Assembly (NCBI GenBank): GCA_024281135.1
Contig: JAMXLG010000403.1
Location: forward strand, 1-25,920
Length of the DNA stretch: 25,920 nucleotides
Reading direction: 5' to 3'
Source of the DNA: Vulcanimicrobiia bacterium
Lineage (GTDB): Bacteria; Eremiobacterota; Eremiobacteria; Baltobacterales; Baltobacteraceae
Position numbers and translations under genes: made by a program. Below, in pieces: positions 1-7,974 of this stretch. Numbering within the stretch: position 1 is the first letter of the stretch; the number at the start of each line of letters is the position of its first letter. The notes below the pieces were generated by a model, which was not told where the DNA came from, ran no database searches, and worked only from the letters and a program-made list of their open reading frames with translations.

Positions 1-1459
1 TGGACAAGTTGAGGCTGACGAGCGTCAACAGGGAGCGCAGTTAGCTTCAGCGCAAGCGCAACTCGGTACGCTCTCTCCGACGATTACGGGCAACACAACG
101 GTATCGGAAAATCCGGTCGTCTCGCAGATGCAGCAGCAACTCACGCAAGTAGAAGTTCAGTTGCAACAGGCTGAGCAACAATACACGGATCAACATCCGA
201 CCGTCATCGCGCTCAAGCAGCAAAAATCTCAGCTGCAAGCAGCGATCGCGAAACAGCAGCAAACGGTCGTTTCCGGGGAAAGCAAAGTGCCGAACCCGGT
301 GTACGAGCAGCTCTCGCAACAAGCGGCCAGCTACCGTGCGCAAGAAGCGTCGGATGCAGCGCAAATCGTCGAGCTCGACCGCCAGCGCAAGGCGATGGAG
401 CCGCAGCTCGCGGCATTGCCTGCGCAAACGGCGCAGCTTGCGAATTTACAACGCGACGCCAAGGCGGAGCAAGACGTCTATTCGGCACTGCAGCAGAAGT
501 TCGTAAACGCGCAAGTTGCCTCGCAAACGGCGCTCTCCGATGTAACGATCACGCAGCCGGCCTCACCTAGCGAAGCGCAAGTGCGTCCGAACCTCTTAAT
601 CAACCTTGCAATCGCAATCGTACTCGGCGCGGTGCTCGGTGTAACGGGCGCGTTGCTCCTTGATTACTTCGATAACTCGATTCGCGATGAACGCGAAGTG
701 GAAGAAGAGCTGGCGCTTCCGCAACTCGGAACGATTCCGCTCGTTCAACTTCGCAACGGCGAACCGATCGTGCCGTGGGTCAAAGCGCTCGCGCTCGAAT
801 CGTTCCTGCAACTCGTCACGAACATCAAGTACGCAACGGATCAGCCGCTCCGCTCCCTTGCGGTGTTGAGTCCGATGCAGGGCGACGGGAAGTCAACGAC
901 CGCGCTCAACATCGCGCTTGCACTCAACGAGATGGAAGGTAAAGTACTGTTGATCGACGCCGATCTTCGCCGTCCGTCGCTGCATGCGAAACTGCGGCTC
1001 TCGAACGAACGTGGACTCTCCGACGTGCTCGTCGGCCGTTCATCGATCGAATCCGCAATTCAGGTCGACGACAAGAGCCGCCTCGCCGTGATGACGAGCG
1101 GAACGGCAGCGCCGAATCCGATCAAGCTGCTCGAATCGCAAAACTTCGACCGGCTTCTCGAGCGGCTCTACGAGCAGTACGAAACGATCATCTTTGATGC
1201 AGCTGCGCTGGTCGGCAACGTGGATTCCGCCGTGCTGGCACGCCGCGTCACGGGCACCGTTCTCGTCGTTTCGCAAGGATCCACGGATCTTCGCGAAGCG
1301 AGCGTGGCGATGCGTCGACTCTCGCGCATGGGTGTGCGCAATGTGCTCGGCTTCGTTCTCAATCGCGTTGAAGCACGCCGGGCAGATTACTCGCCATATG
1401 GGAACGACGCACCGCAACTCTACTCGGATGACGCTCCGATCGTTGCGACGCCGCAATAA
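1..1459 (+). CDS. Wzc/BceF-type polysaccharide co-polymerase fused to a tyrosine autokinase, 5'-truncated by the window edge
   Basis: The frame is open from base 2 and gives 485 visible residues; the true start lies upstream. The first ~150 residues are a Gln/Ala-rich coiled-coil segment typical of the periplasmic part of Wzz/Wzc proteins. A membrane segment (LLINLAIAIVLGAVLGVTGA, nt ~593-655) follows, then a cytoplasmic P-loop kinase domain. Walker A is GDGKST (nt 881-898) and Walker A' is LLIDADLRRP (nt ~951-980). The Walker B region reads IIFDAAALVGNVDSA, where BY-kinases usually have a D-T-P-P sequence. The last 20 or so residues hold three tyrosines, a plausible autophosphorylation cluster. 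Family knowledge: such proteins set chain length and drive export of capsule or exopolysaccharide through the Wzx/Wzy or Wza route. No glycosyltransferase is visible here, so the rest of that locus would be upstream. Confidence 0.88.
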   Translation, partial: GQVEADERQQGAQLASAQAQLGTLSPTITGNTTVSENPVVSQMQQQLTQVEVQLQQAEQQYTDQHPTVIALKQQKSQLQAAIAKQQQTVVSGESKVPNPVYEQLSQQAASYRAQEASDAAQIVELDRQRKAMEPQLAALPAQTAQLANLQRDAKAEQDVYSALQQKFVNAQVASQTALSDVTITQPASPSEAQVRPNLLINLAIAIVLGAVLGVTGALLLDYFDNSIRDEREVEEELALPQLGTIPLVQLRNGEPIVPWVKALALESFLQLVTNIKYATDQPLRSLAVLSPMQGDGKSTTALNIALALNEMEGKVLLIDADLRRPSLHAKLRLSNERGLSDVLVGRSSIESAIQVDDKSRLAVMTSGTAAPNPIKLLESQNFDRLLERLYEQYETIIFDAAALVGNVDSAVLARRVTGTVLVVSQGSTDLREASVAMRRLSRMGVRNVLGFVLNRVEARRADYSPYGNDAPQLYSDDAPIVATPQ

Positions 1460-1461
1460 GC

Positions 1462-1884
1462 GTGTTTGCAGGCAGCAGCGCAATGTTCGACGCTGGGGGA
1501 CGTACGGTGGTCCATCTAATCGAGCCACAGCATCTGTTCGTTCCTGCACTGATCGATGTGTTCTCGGAGGCCGGGCTCTTCGTCGACTATGTCGGCGCGG
1601 AGCTCGACCCGAGGCGCTTGCTGGACGATCAGCCTGACCTCATCTTTATCGACACCGACTATCTGAGCGAACCGCTCGAATCCGTACGCGTTTCGCACGT
1701 ACTCGTTCCAACCGCGCAAATCTACGTCTATTCCGCGTCGGCAACCGCCGCGATCGTTTCCGCTTTTACGGCCGCCGGTGCCGACGTGGTCGTCGATAAG
1801 TCGGCAGACCGCCGCGCAATCGTGCAAGGTTTGCGCGAGGTCGACCGTCGCCGGCGCCAGCGACATAGCCATCACCAAGAGTAG
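1462..1884 (+). CDS. stand-alone receiver-like (CheY-fold) protein
   Basis: The gene starts with GTG two bases after the kinase stop; an ATG at 1483 (residue 8) is an alternative start. The 140-residue product reads like a response-regulator receiver domain. It has a first beta strand VVHLIEP, a second conserved strand LIFIDTDY carrying the likely phospho-acceptor Asp, a YSAS segment at the Thr/Ser switch position, and VVVDKS with the conserved Lys. The usual pair of acidic residues after strand 1 is reduced to a single Glu (EP), so magnesium binding and phosphorylation may be impaired. There is no output domain; the C-terminus is a basic Arg/His tail. Its position directly behind the tyrosine kinase suggests a role in exopolysaccharide control, but this is inference. 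Fold assignment is moderately sure and function is unknown. Confidence 0.62.
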   Translation: MFAGSSAMFDAGGRTVVHLIEPQHLFVPALIDVFSEAGLFVDYVGAELDPRRLLDDQPDLIFIDTDYLSEPLESVRVSHVLVPTAQIYVYSASATAAIVSAFTAAGADVVVDKSADRRAIVQGLREVDRRRRQRHSHHQE

Positions 1885-1934
1885 CTGAAGTCGCGAGGCG
1901 TCGTCGGGCGGCGCGCTGAAACCCTCGCGTTCGC

Positions 1935-4550
1935 ATGCGAAACCCCGTGACCGAACTTTCGAAGACCTACGATCCGGCCAGTGTAGAACCGCGCCTCTAT
2001 GATTTTTGGGAGCGCAGCGGCTTCTTTCACGAAGAGCCTGACCCCGCGCGCCCGCCGTTCATCATCCCGATGCCGCCGCCCAACGTCACAGGCCGGGCGC
2101 ATTTGGGTCATGGCTCGACGTACACGCCACAGGATGCACTGACCCGCTACCACCGCATGCTGGGCGACAACGCCGACTGGCTTCCGGGGCTTGACCACGC
2201 TGCGATTGCAACCGAGGCCGTGCTCGTTCGCGAGCTATCTAGGGAAGGAACGCCGCGCGAAGCGCTCGGACGTGAACGATTCGTCGAGCGCGCATGGCAA
2301 TGGTCGCGAGAATACGGCGGCACGATCAACGATCAGTTTCGGAAACTGGGGTTCGGGCCGGATTGGGAGCGCGGGCGCTTCACCATGGACGAGCAACTCT
2401 CGGCCGCCGTCCGCAAAGTCTTCGTCTCACTCTATCGCGAGGGATTGGTCTATCGCGGGAAGCGACTGATCAACTGGGACCCCAAGGGTAAGACAACCGT
2501 CTCGGACGCCGAGGTCGATCACCGCGAAGAAGATTCGCATCTCTGGCACGTGCGCTATCCATCGAAAGACGGATCGTATTCGATCGAGATTGCGACGACG
2601 CGTCCCGAGACCATGCTTGGCGACGTTGCTATTGCGGTCCATCCGGACGACGAGCGATATAAGGCTCTCATCGGGAAAACGGTATTAGCGCCGCCGCTCT
2701 TGCAGCGTGAGATTCCGATCGTTGCGGACGACGTCGTCGACATGACGTTTGGAACGGGCGCCGTGAAAGTCACGCCCGCACACGATGCGACCGACTATGA
2801 GATCGGCTTGCGCCACGATCTTCCGATGCCGTCGATCATGGACTTTGACGCAAAGATTACCGGCGAAGATATCGACGTAGGGCCGTACGCCGGACTCAAT
2901 CGTTACATCGCGCGTGAACGGGTTGTCGAATCACTTCGCGCAAGCGAACTACTCGTCAGGGTGGAACCGCATCGTAACGCGATCTCGGTAAGCGAACGCT
3001 CCGGCGATGTGATCGAACCGCTGCTTTCGTTGCAGTGGTTCGTGAAGATGAAGCCGCTTGCGGAACCGGCACTCGCCGCGTATCGCGACGGACGTCTGAA
3101 GTTCGTTCCCGAGCGGTATGGCCGGACATACGAGCAATGGCTCGAGAATATTCGTGATTGGAATATCTCGCGGCAACTTTGGTGGGGCCATCAATTACCG
3201 GTTTGGTATACGCACAATGGAGATATCGTCGTTGCGGAGACGGAAGAAGAAGCGCTTCGCATCGCGCAAGAGCGCTTCGGTACCACCGATCTGACGCGCG
3301 ATCCCGATACGCTCGATACATGGTTCTCGAGCGGGCTCTGGCCCTTCTCGATTCTCGGATGGCCCGAGAAAACGCCGGAACTCGAACACTGGTATCCGTC
3401 ACAAGTGCTGGTCACGGGATGGGAGATCATCTTCCTGTGGGTTGCCCGCATGGTGATGCTCGGCATGCATTTCCTAGGCGGAGTTCCGTTTCCGACCGTG
3501 TTCATCGCGCCGCTCGTCTTTGACGCACACGGTCGCAAGATGTCGAAGTCTCTCGGCAACGCGATCGATCCCATGGATCTCGTCGACCGCTACGGCGCCG
3601 ATGCGTTTCGCATGGGCATCTTGCGGCAGATGCGGCTCGAGGGTCAGGAGATTCGCTTTCAAGAGTCACGCTGCGAAGAGGCGCGCAACTTCAACAATAA
3701 AATTTGGAACGCCACGCGTTTCATTCTTTCGTTGCCCGAGGGATTGCCGCGCGCAATGACGCTTCCGAAACCGGATGCGCTCACGCTCTCGGATTCGTGG
3801 ATTCTTACGCGTTTGCACGAAACGATCGTTGCCGTGACCGGCGCGTTTGACAGTTTCGATTTCGGAGGTGCCGCGGAGACGATTTGGCGCTTCGTTTGGT
3901 ATGAATTCTGCGATTGGTATCTCGAAGCCACGAAAGCGCCTGATAACACCGGCACGCGCGCGAGCGTTCTGTCGTTCGTATGGAACAACACGATGCGGCT
4001 GTTGCACCCGATCGCGCCGTTCATTAGCGAAGAGGTTTGGCTCGCGCTCCCTCACGATGGCGTCACGATCATGACGGCGACGTGGCCTGACCGCAACGAA
4101 GTACCGGTCGACCCCGAAGCTGCGCGCGTGTTCTCGTCATTGCAAGAGACCGTCGAACGCATTCGCAACCTGCGTTCCGAGATCGGACTCGCGCCGCGCG
4201 CACCGCTGACGATCACCGTGCCAAGTAACGTCGGTGAAGAGGTTGCGGGATTGCTCGCGCTGCTCACCGCCGCAGAGATTGAGTGGGTCGACCCGATGGG
4301 CGATCTGCACGAAGCGCTCGCCGCGGTCGAAGGCCGAGCACCGAAGGCTGTGTTGATCGAACGCTATCGCAAGGATGCGGCGCGTCTTCGTTCAGAGGTC
4401 GAACGCGGTGAGAAGAAGCTCGGGAACGCGCAGTTCACCGCCAAGGCCGCCGCGGAAGTGGTTGCGAAGGAGCGGGAAAAGCTCGAAGCATATCGCTCCG
4501 AGTTGCAGCGTGTTGAGGCGGCGCTCGCCGCTATGGGAGAGACGGCATGA
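1935..4550 (+). CDS. valS: valine--tRNA ligase
   Basis: This 871-residue class Ia aminoacyl-tRNA synthetase charges tRNA(Val) in the cytoplasm. The N-terminal PPNVTG-x3-HLGHG segment (residues ~48-60) is the HIGH signature. KMSKS is at 535-539. The CP1 editing domain that removes mischarged threonine lies between the two halves of the Rossmann fold and includes the TTRPETMLGD motif. WWGHQLPVWY is the family's post-editing signature. The C-terminal ~65 residues form the Lys/Glu/Arg-rich coiled coil that contacts the tRNA in ValRS. Length is normal for bacterial ValS. The start at 1935 gives the usual N-terminus (TYDP...EPRLYDFWE). No strong Shine-Dalgarno is visible in the 50 bases upstream. 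The stop overlaps the pyrR start by 4 bases, so valS and the pyr genes are probably co-transcribed. Confidence 0.97.
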   Translation: MRNPVTELSKTYDPASVEPRLYDFWERSGFFHEEPDPARPPFIIPMPPPNVTGRAHLGHGSTYTPQDALTRYHRMLGDNADWLPGLDHAAIATEAVLVRELSREGTPREALGRERFVERAWQWSREYGGTINDQFRKLGFGPDWERGRFTMDEQLSAAVRKVFVSLYREGLVYRGKRLINWDPKGKTTVSDAEVDHREEDSHLWHVRYPSKDGSYSIEIATTRPETMLGDVAIAVHPDDERYKALIGKTVLAPPLLQREIPIVADDVVDMTFGTGAVKVTPAHDATDYEIGLRHDLPMPSIMDFDAKITGEDIDVGPYAGLNRYIARERVVESLRASELLVRVEPHRNAISVSERSGDVIEPLLSLQWFVKMKPLAEPALAAYRDGRLKFVPERYGRTYEQWLENIRDWNISRQLWWGHQLPVWYTHNGDIVVAETEEEALRIAQERFGTTDLTRDPDTLDTWFSSGLWPFSILGWPEKTPELEHWYPSQVLVTGWEIIFLWVARMVMLGMHFLGGVPFPTVFIAPLVFDAHGRKMSKSLGNAIDPMDLVDRYGADAFRMGILRQMRLEGQEIRFQESRCEEARNFNNKIWNATRFILSLPEGLPRAMTLPKPDALTLSDSWILTRLHETIVAVTGAFDSFDFGGAAETIWRFVWYEFCDWYLEATKAPDNTGTRASVLSFVWNNTMRLLHPIAPFISEEVWLALPHDGVTIMTATWPDRNEVPVDPEAARVFSSLQETVERIRNLRSEIGLAPRAPLTITVPSNVGEEVAGLLALLTAAEIEWVDPMGDLHEALAAVEGRAPKAVLIERYRKDAARLRSEVERGEKKLGNAQFTAKAAAEVVAKEREKLEAYRSELQRVEAALAAMGETA

Positions 4551-5089
4551 CGACGGCGCAGAACGGGCGCGTGCTCATCGGGAGCGACGAAATCGCGCGC
4601 GTAATCGCCCGGATCGCGCACCAAATACTGGAGCCCGACGACGCACAAACGGGAGTTGTGCTCATCGGTGTTCGGCGCGGCGGCGAAGCACTGGCACAAC
4701 GTCTTGCAAGCGAGATCGAACGCATCAGCGGTAAAGCGCCCGCGCTTGGATTTCTCAATATCAATCTGTATCGCGACGATCGCGTGACGCACGAGATGCC
4801 GGAATCGCAGATTCCGGTCGATATCAACGGACGGCTCGTCGTTATCGTCGACGACGTGCTCTTCACCGGACGTACGATTCGCGCCGCGCTCGATGCGGTG
4901 ACCGATCTCGGCCGTCCGTCGGCGATTCGTCTGTGCGTCCTGGTCGACCGCGGATTACGCGAATTGCCGGTTCAGGCGGACTATGTCGGACGCACGATTC
5001 CGACGAGCCGCCGCGAACGCATCAAAGTATCGCTTTCGGGTGCGCCGTCAACCACCGACGAGGTAGCGGTTCTTGCGTCTGCGCCGTAG
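4547..5089 (+). CDS. pyrR: PyrR-type bifunctional pyrimidine regulator / uracil phosphoribosyltransferase
   Basis: The 180-residue product is a type I phosphoribosyltransferase. The PRPP-binding loop VVIVDDVLFTGRT is at residues 98-110, and the N-terminal region matches PyrR (RIAHQILE, then GVRRGGEALAQRL). The ATG overlaps the valS stop as ATGA. PyrR proteins sense UMP/UTP and bind pyr mRNA; many also make UMP from uracil and PRPP. In Bacillus they act at attenuators between genes. Here there is no room for one: pyrR touches valS and pyrB begins inside pyrR. Regulation, if any, must act upstream of valS, at another pyr operon, or at ribosome binding sites as described for mycobacteria. Family assignment is strong; the regulatory mode is inference. 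Confidence 0.94.
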   Translation: MTTAQNGRVLIGSDEIARVIARIAHQILEPDDAQTGVVLIGVRRGGEALAQRLASEIERISGKAPALGFLNINLYRDDRVTHEMPESQIPVDINGRLVVIVDDVLFTGRTIRAALDAVTDLGRPSAIRLCVLVDRGLRELPVQADYVGRTIPTSRRERIKVSLSGAPSTTDEVAVLASAP

Positions 5090-5987
5090 CCTCATCGATC
5101 TGAACGATCTGACCGGCCAAGAACTCGAATACATCTTCGATCGAACGCGCGTGTTCGAAATGCAAAGCCCGGAACCGCTGCTCCAAGGGACCGCCGTCGT
5201 AAATCTGTTCTTCGAGCAGAGCACGCGTACGTTCACGTCGTTCAATCTCGCGGAAATGCGCCTGGGCGCCCACGTGGTCAACCTCTCGCCGAAAGATTTG
5301 AGCCTCGCGACGAAGGGCGAAACGGTCGAGGACACCGTCGTGACGCTTGCCGCAATGGGCATCGGCGTCATCGTCGTCCGTCATCCGGAGCCTGGGTTCC
5401 CGGCACGCGTCGCGACGTGTTTCGATGGCCACGTCATCAATGCGGGCGACGGCGCGCACGCGCATCCGACGCAAGCGCTGCTCGATATCTTCACGCTGCG
5501 TGAAGAGTTCGGCGAAATCAAAGGCCTAACGATCGCGATCGTCGGCGACGTGCTGCATTCACGCGTCGCGCACTCGACGATTGCCGGGCTACGATCGCTC
5601 GGCGCAAACGTCCTGCTCGTCGGTCCCGAGTTCTTTCTGCCGGGGAATTACGCACAGAACGGCGTCACGATTGAGCGCAGTCTCGATAACGCGCTCACGA
5701 AGGTGGATGCGATCATGCTGCTGCGCATTCAGCGCGAACGGTTCGTTGCGATGCCGATGACAGACGAAGAATACACCGCACAGTTTCAGTTGAACGGCGA
5801 ACGCCTAAAACGCCTTCCGGAGCGAACGATCGTGATGCATCCGGGACCGTACAACCGGGGAATGGAGCTCGACGACAGCGTTCTCACATTTGCGGGTTGG
5901 CGTTATGCGATGCAAGTCCATCATGGCGTCTACATCCGCATGGCTGTCCTCGACTTCTTAGTGAACGGCGCAAGTGTGGTGGCGTAG
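5073..5987 (+). CDS. pyrB: aspartate carbamoyltransferase, catalytic chain
   Basis: This 304-residue enzyme condenses carbamoyl phosphate with aspartate, step 2 of de novo pyrimidine synthesis. The carbamoyl-phosphate loop is FFEQSTRTFTSF (S50-T-R-T53), and the KGET loop is at 81-84 with the catalytic Lys. The HAHPTQALLD segment, LLRIQRERF and HPGPYNRGMEL are the further family signatures. After STRT the common Arg is replaced by Phe54. The start is TTG at 5073, 17 bases inside pyrR, preceded by an AGGTAG sequence; it gives the normal family N-terminus. No pyrI regulatory chain is present. pyrC starts 3 bases after the stop, so both enzymes are made from the same message. Confidence 0.96.
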   Translation: MRLRRSLIDLNDLTGQELEYIFDRTRVFEMQSPEPLLQGTAVVNLFFEQSTRTFTSFNLAEMRLGAHVVNLSPKDLSLATKGETVEDTVVTLAAMGIGVIVVRHPEPGFPARVATCFDGHVINAGDGAHAHPTQALLDIFTLREEFGEIKGLTIAIVGDVLHSRVAHSTIAGLRSLGANVLLVGPEFFLPGNYAQNGVTIERSLDNALTKVDAIMLLRIQRERFVAMPMTDEEYTAQFQLNGERLKRLPERTIVMHPGPYNRGMELDDSVLTFAGWRYAMQVHHGVYIRMAVLDFLVNGASVVA

Positions 5988-5990
5988 CGC

Positions 5991-7250
5991 ATGCTGATCC
6001 GAGGCGGGCGGATTGTGGATCCGTCGGGGCCGCTGGATGCTTTGCGCGATCTGCGGATTGAAAATGGTGTCGTCGTAGAGATCGGCGATCATCTTGTGGC
6101 GCGCGACGGCGAGGATGTCATCGACGCGACGAACGCGATCGTAGCACCGGGGTTTATCGACATGCACGTCCATCTGCGCGAGCCGGGCAATCCGGAAAAA
6201 GAGACCATTGCGACCGGCACGCTCGCAGCCGCTCGCGGCGGCTTTACTGCCGTCGCGTGCATGCCGAACACAAACCCGGCGCTCGACGATCCTTCCGTGT
6301 TGGCGGATCTTGCAAGTCGCGTAGGGCGCGACGCAGTCGTGCGCGTGTATCCGATCGGCGCAATTACGCGAGGACGCAAAGGCGAGACGCACGTCGATTT
6401 CGCCGCGCTCGCGCGCGCGGCTGCGGTCGGCTTCTCGGACGACGGAAACACGGTGATGAATGCGAGGGTGCTTCGCGATGCGGCACTCGCCGCACGCGAC
6501 GTTCCGGGCGTCTTTATTTCACACGCCGAAGACGAGCATCTCAAAGGGAACGCGGTGATGAACGAGGGCGCCGTTTCGCGCGCGCTCGGCGTCGTCGGGA
6601 GCCCCGCCGTTGCCGAAGATATCATCGTCGCGCGCGACCTTCTGATCGGTGCTGAGACGGGTAAAGCATGGCACATTGCGCATCTCTCTACGCGCGGCGC
6701 GCTCGAAGCACTCTTACACGCTCGTGCGCACGGAGGCCGCGCCACGTCGGAGGTAACGCCGCACCATCTGCTGCTTACCGATGAGGCGATACGCGAAGTC
6801 GGCCCAAAGGGAAAAGTCAATCCGCCGTTGCGTACGGAAGGCGACGCGCGCGTATTGCGCGACGCGGTGCGCGAAGGAACGATCGAGGTCTTTGCTACGG
6901 ATCATGCACCGCATACCGAAGCTGAAAAGTCGGGTGATTTGCAGCACGCGGCCGTGGGTTTTACCGGACTCGAAGTCGCCGTCGGCGCGTACGCGCGCGC
7001 GGTGCCGGACATACCGATGCTGCGGTTTGTCGAGTTGCTTTCCACGAATCCGGCGCGGATTCTCGGCGTTGCGGGCGGGACGCTTGCAATTGGATCGACT
7101 GCGGACGTGACGATTTTCGCCGAACGTCCGTGGCGCGTGGATCCGTCAGAGTTCGCATCAAAAGGGAAAGCTACGCCCTTTGCAGGTTGGGAACTGCCGC
7201 GTCGCGCGATTGCCGCGATCGTCGGTGGCCGCCCGGCCTTTACTTTGTAG
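5991..7250 (+). CDS. pyrC: dihydroorotase, type I (zinc metallo-amidohydrolase)
   Basis: The 419-residue protein closes carbamoyl aspartate to dihydroorotate, step 3 of pyrimidine synthesis. It has the amidohydrolase layout: a small N-terminal beta part, then a TIM barrel with DMHVHLREPG (metal ligands H59 and H61, substrate Arg63), FSDDGN (Asp150/151, metal-bridging position of type I enzymes), TPHHLLL and ATDHAPH (Asp304, catalytic base position). The C-terminus returns to the beta subdomain with GTLAIGSTADVTIF. Length (about 420-430) and the HLREPG signature place it in type I rather than the shorter E. coli type II. The last 11 bases overlap the convergent methyltransferase gene tail to tail. 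Confidence 0.97.
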   Translation: MLIRGGRIVDPSGPLDALRDLRIENGVVVEIGDHLVARDGEDVIDATNAIVAPGFIDMHVHLREPGNPEKETIATGTLAAARGGFTAVACMPNTNPALDDPSVLADLASRVGRDAVVRVYPIGAITRGRKGETHVDFAALARAAAVGFSDDGNTVMNARVLRDAALAARDVPGVFISHAEDEHLKGNAVMNEGAVSRALGVVGSPAVAEDIIVARDLLIGAETGKAWHIAHLSTRGALEALLHARAHGGRATSEVTPHHLLLTDEAIREVGPKGKVNPPLRTEGDARVLRDAVREGTIEVFATDHAPHTEAEKSGDLQHAAVGFTGLEVAVGAYARAVPDIPMLRFVELLSTNPARILGVAGGTLAIGSTADVTIFAERPWRVDPSEFASKGKATPFAGWELPRRAIAAIVGGRPAFTL

Positions 7251-7923
7251 CAACGCCGTAGACGATGTAGCGCCATGACGGCGGCACGAGCGCGTTGAGT
7301 CCCGCGCGATCGATTGCTGCGAGCATGCGCCGTTGCGCCTCGGAACGCCCGAAGGTTCCGAGCACACCGGCCGTCGAGCTTTTGACATCGGAGAACTCCC
7401 GCAAAAACGCGCGCATTTCGTCGATCGTCACGTAGCGCCAGTTCGTTCCCCACTCCACGAATCGCGAGCGAAGGAACTGATGCATGCGCGACCCGACGAG
7501 ATTTTCTGCGAAGAGAAGCCGGCCGTCGGGACGCAGCGCGCGATGCATCGATCCAATCGCCCGGCGTTGATATTCGATCGCGTTGTTCCGCCCTACCCCG
7601 CCCAGCACCGACTTGAATACGATGATATCGAAGCGATTTTCATACGGAATCGCCGTCGCGTCGATATTTTCAAACGCGACCCGGTCGAGCAAACCGTGAC
7701 GTTCGACGAGTGGCCGTGCCGTCGCTTCGCAATTCGCAAGATCCGAGCACAGCACGCGGTGCCCGCGCGAAGCGAGCCACACCGAGAGGCCGCCTTGATT
7801 GGCGCCGATTTCGAGGCAGTCGAGTGGCGCACCGTCAAGGCCGCCGTAGCGCACCCAAAAATCGAGCGCGACCCCCCAACTACCGGTATCCCACTTCAAA
7901 ACGTCAGTCGTCGTGAGACTCAC
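7240..7923 (-). CDS. class I SAM-dependent methyltransferase
   Basis: The 227-residue protein has a Rossmann methyltransferase core. Motif I is LEIGANQGGLSVWLA (residues 37-51), the acidic residue ending strand 2 is Asp61 (CSDLA), and FDIIVFKSVLGG matches the motif IV region. ALRPDGRLLFAEN is the post-motif strand seen in small-molecule methyltransferases. The start is GTG at 7923; an ATG one base further up is out of frame. No Shine-Dalgarno is seen. Instead a GTTAGG-13-GGGTAG promoter-like pair ends 9 bases before the start. The gene lies 51 bases downstream of the MarC gene on the same strand and overlaps pyrC by 11 bases at its 3' end. The substrate cannot be told from sequence. Confidence 0.85.
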   Translation of the reverse strand: MSLTTTDVLKWDTGSWGVALDFWVRYGGLDGAPLDCLEIGANQGGLSVWLASRGHRVLCSDLANCEATARPLVERHGLLDRVAFENIDATAIPYENRFDIIVFKSVLGGVGRNNAIEYQRRAIGSMHRALRPDGRLLFAENLVGSRMHQFLRSRFVEWGTNWRYVTIDEMRAFLREFSDVKSSTAGVLGTFGRSEAQRRMLAAIDRAGLNALVPPSWRYIVYGVATK

Positions 7924-7932
7924 ATAACAATG

Positions 7933-7957
7933 CTACCCCTTGCTTTGTGTCCCTAAC
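7933..7957 (-). promoter_or_regulatory. SigB/SigF-like promoter before the methyltransferase
   Basis: On the minus strand, GTTAGG (7957-7952) is separated by 13 bases from GGGTAG (7938-7933). Exactly 9 bases follow before the GTG start at 7923. The pair resembles SigB/SigF-family promoters (GTTT and GGGWA cores). Two similar pairs with the same 9-base gap occur at 13834-13858 and 14073-14098. It would give a near-leaderless transcript, which fits the lack of a Shine-Dalgarno. Confidence 0.45.
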
Positions 7958-7974
7958 CGAATTGGAAAACGGTA

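Noticed and set aside
7227..7247. GGCC-GCCC-GGCC followed by TTTACTTT near the convergent ends of pyrC and the methyltransferase, as a terminator
   Set aside because: The stem is only 4-5 pairs, the T-run is broken, and it lies inside pyrC coding sequence. The evidence is too weak.
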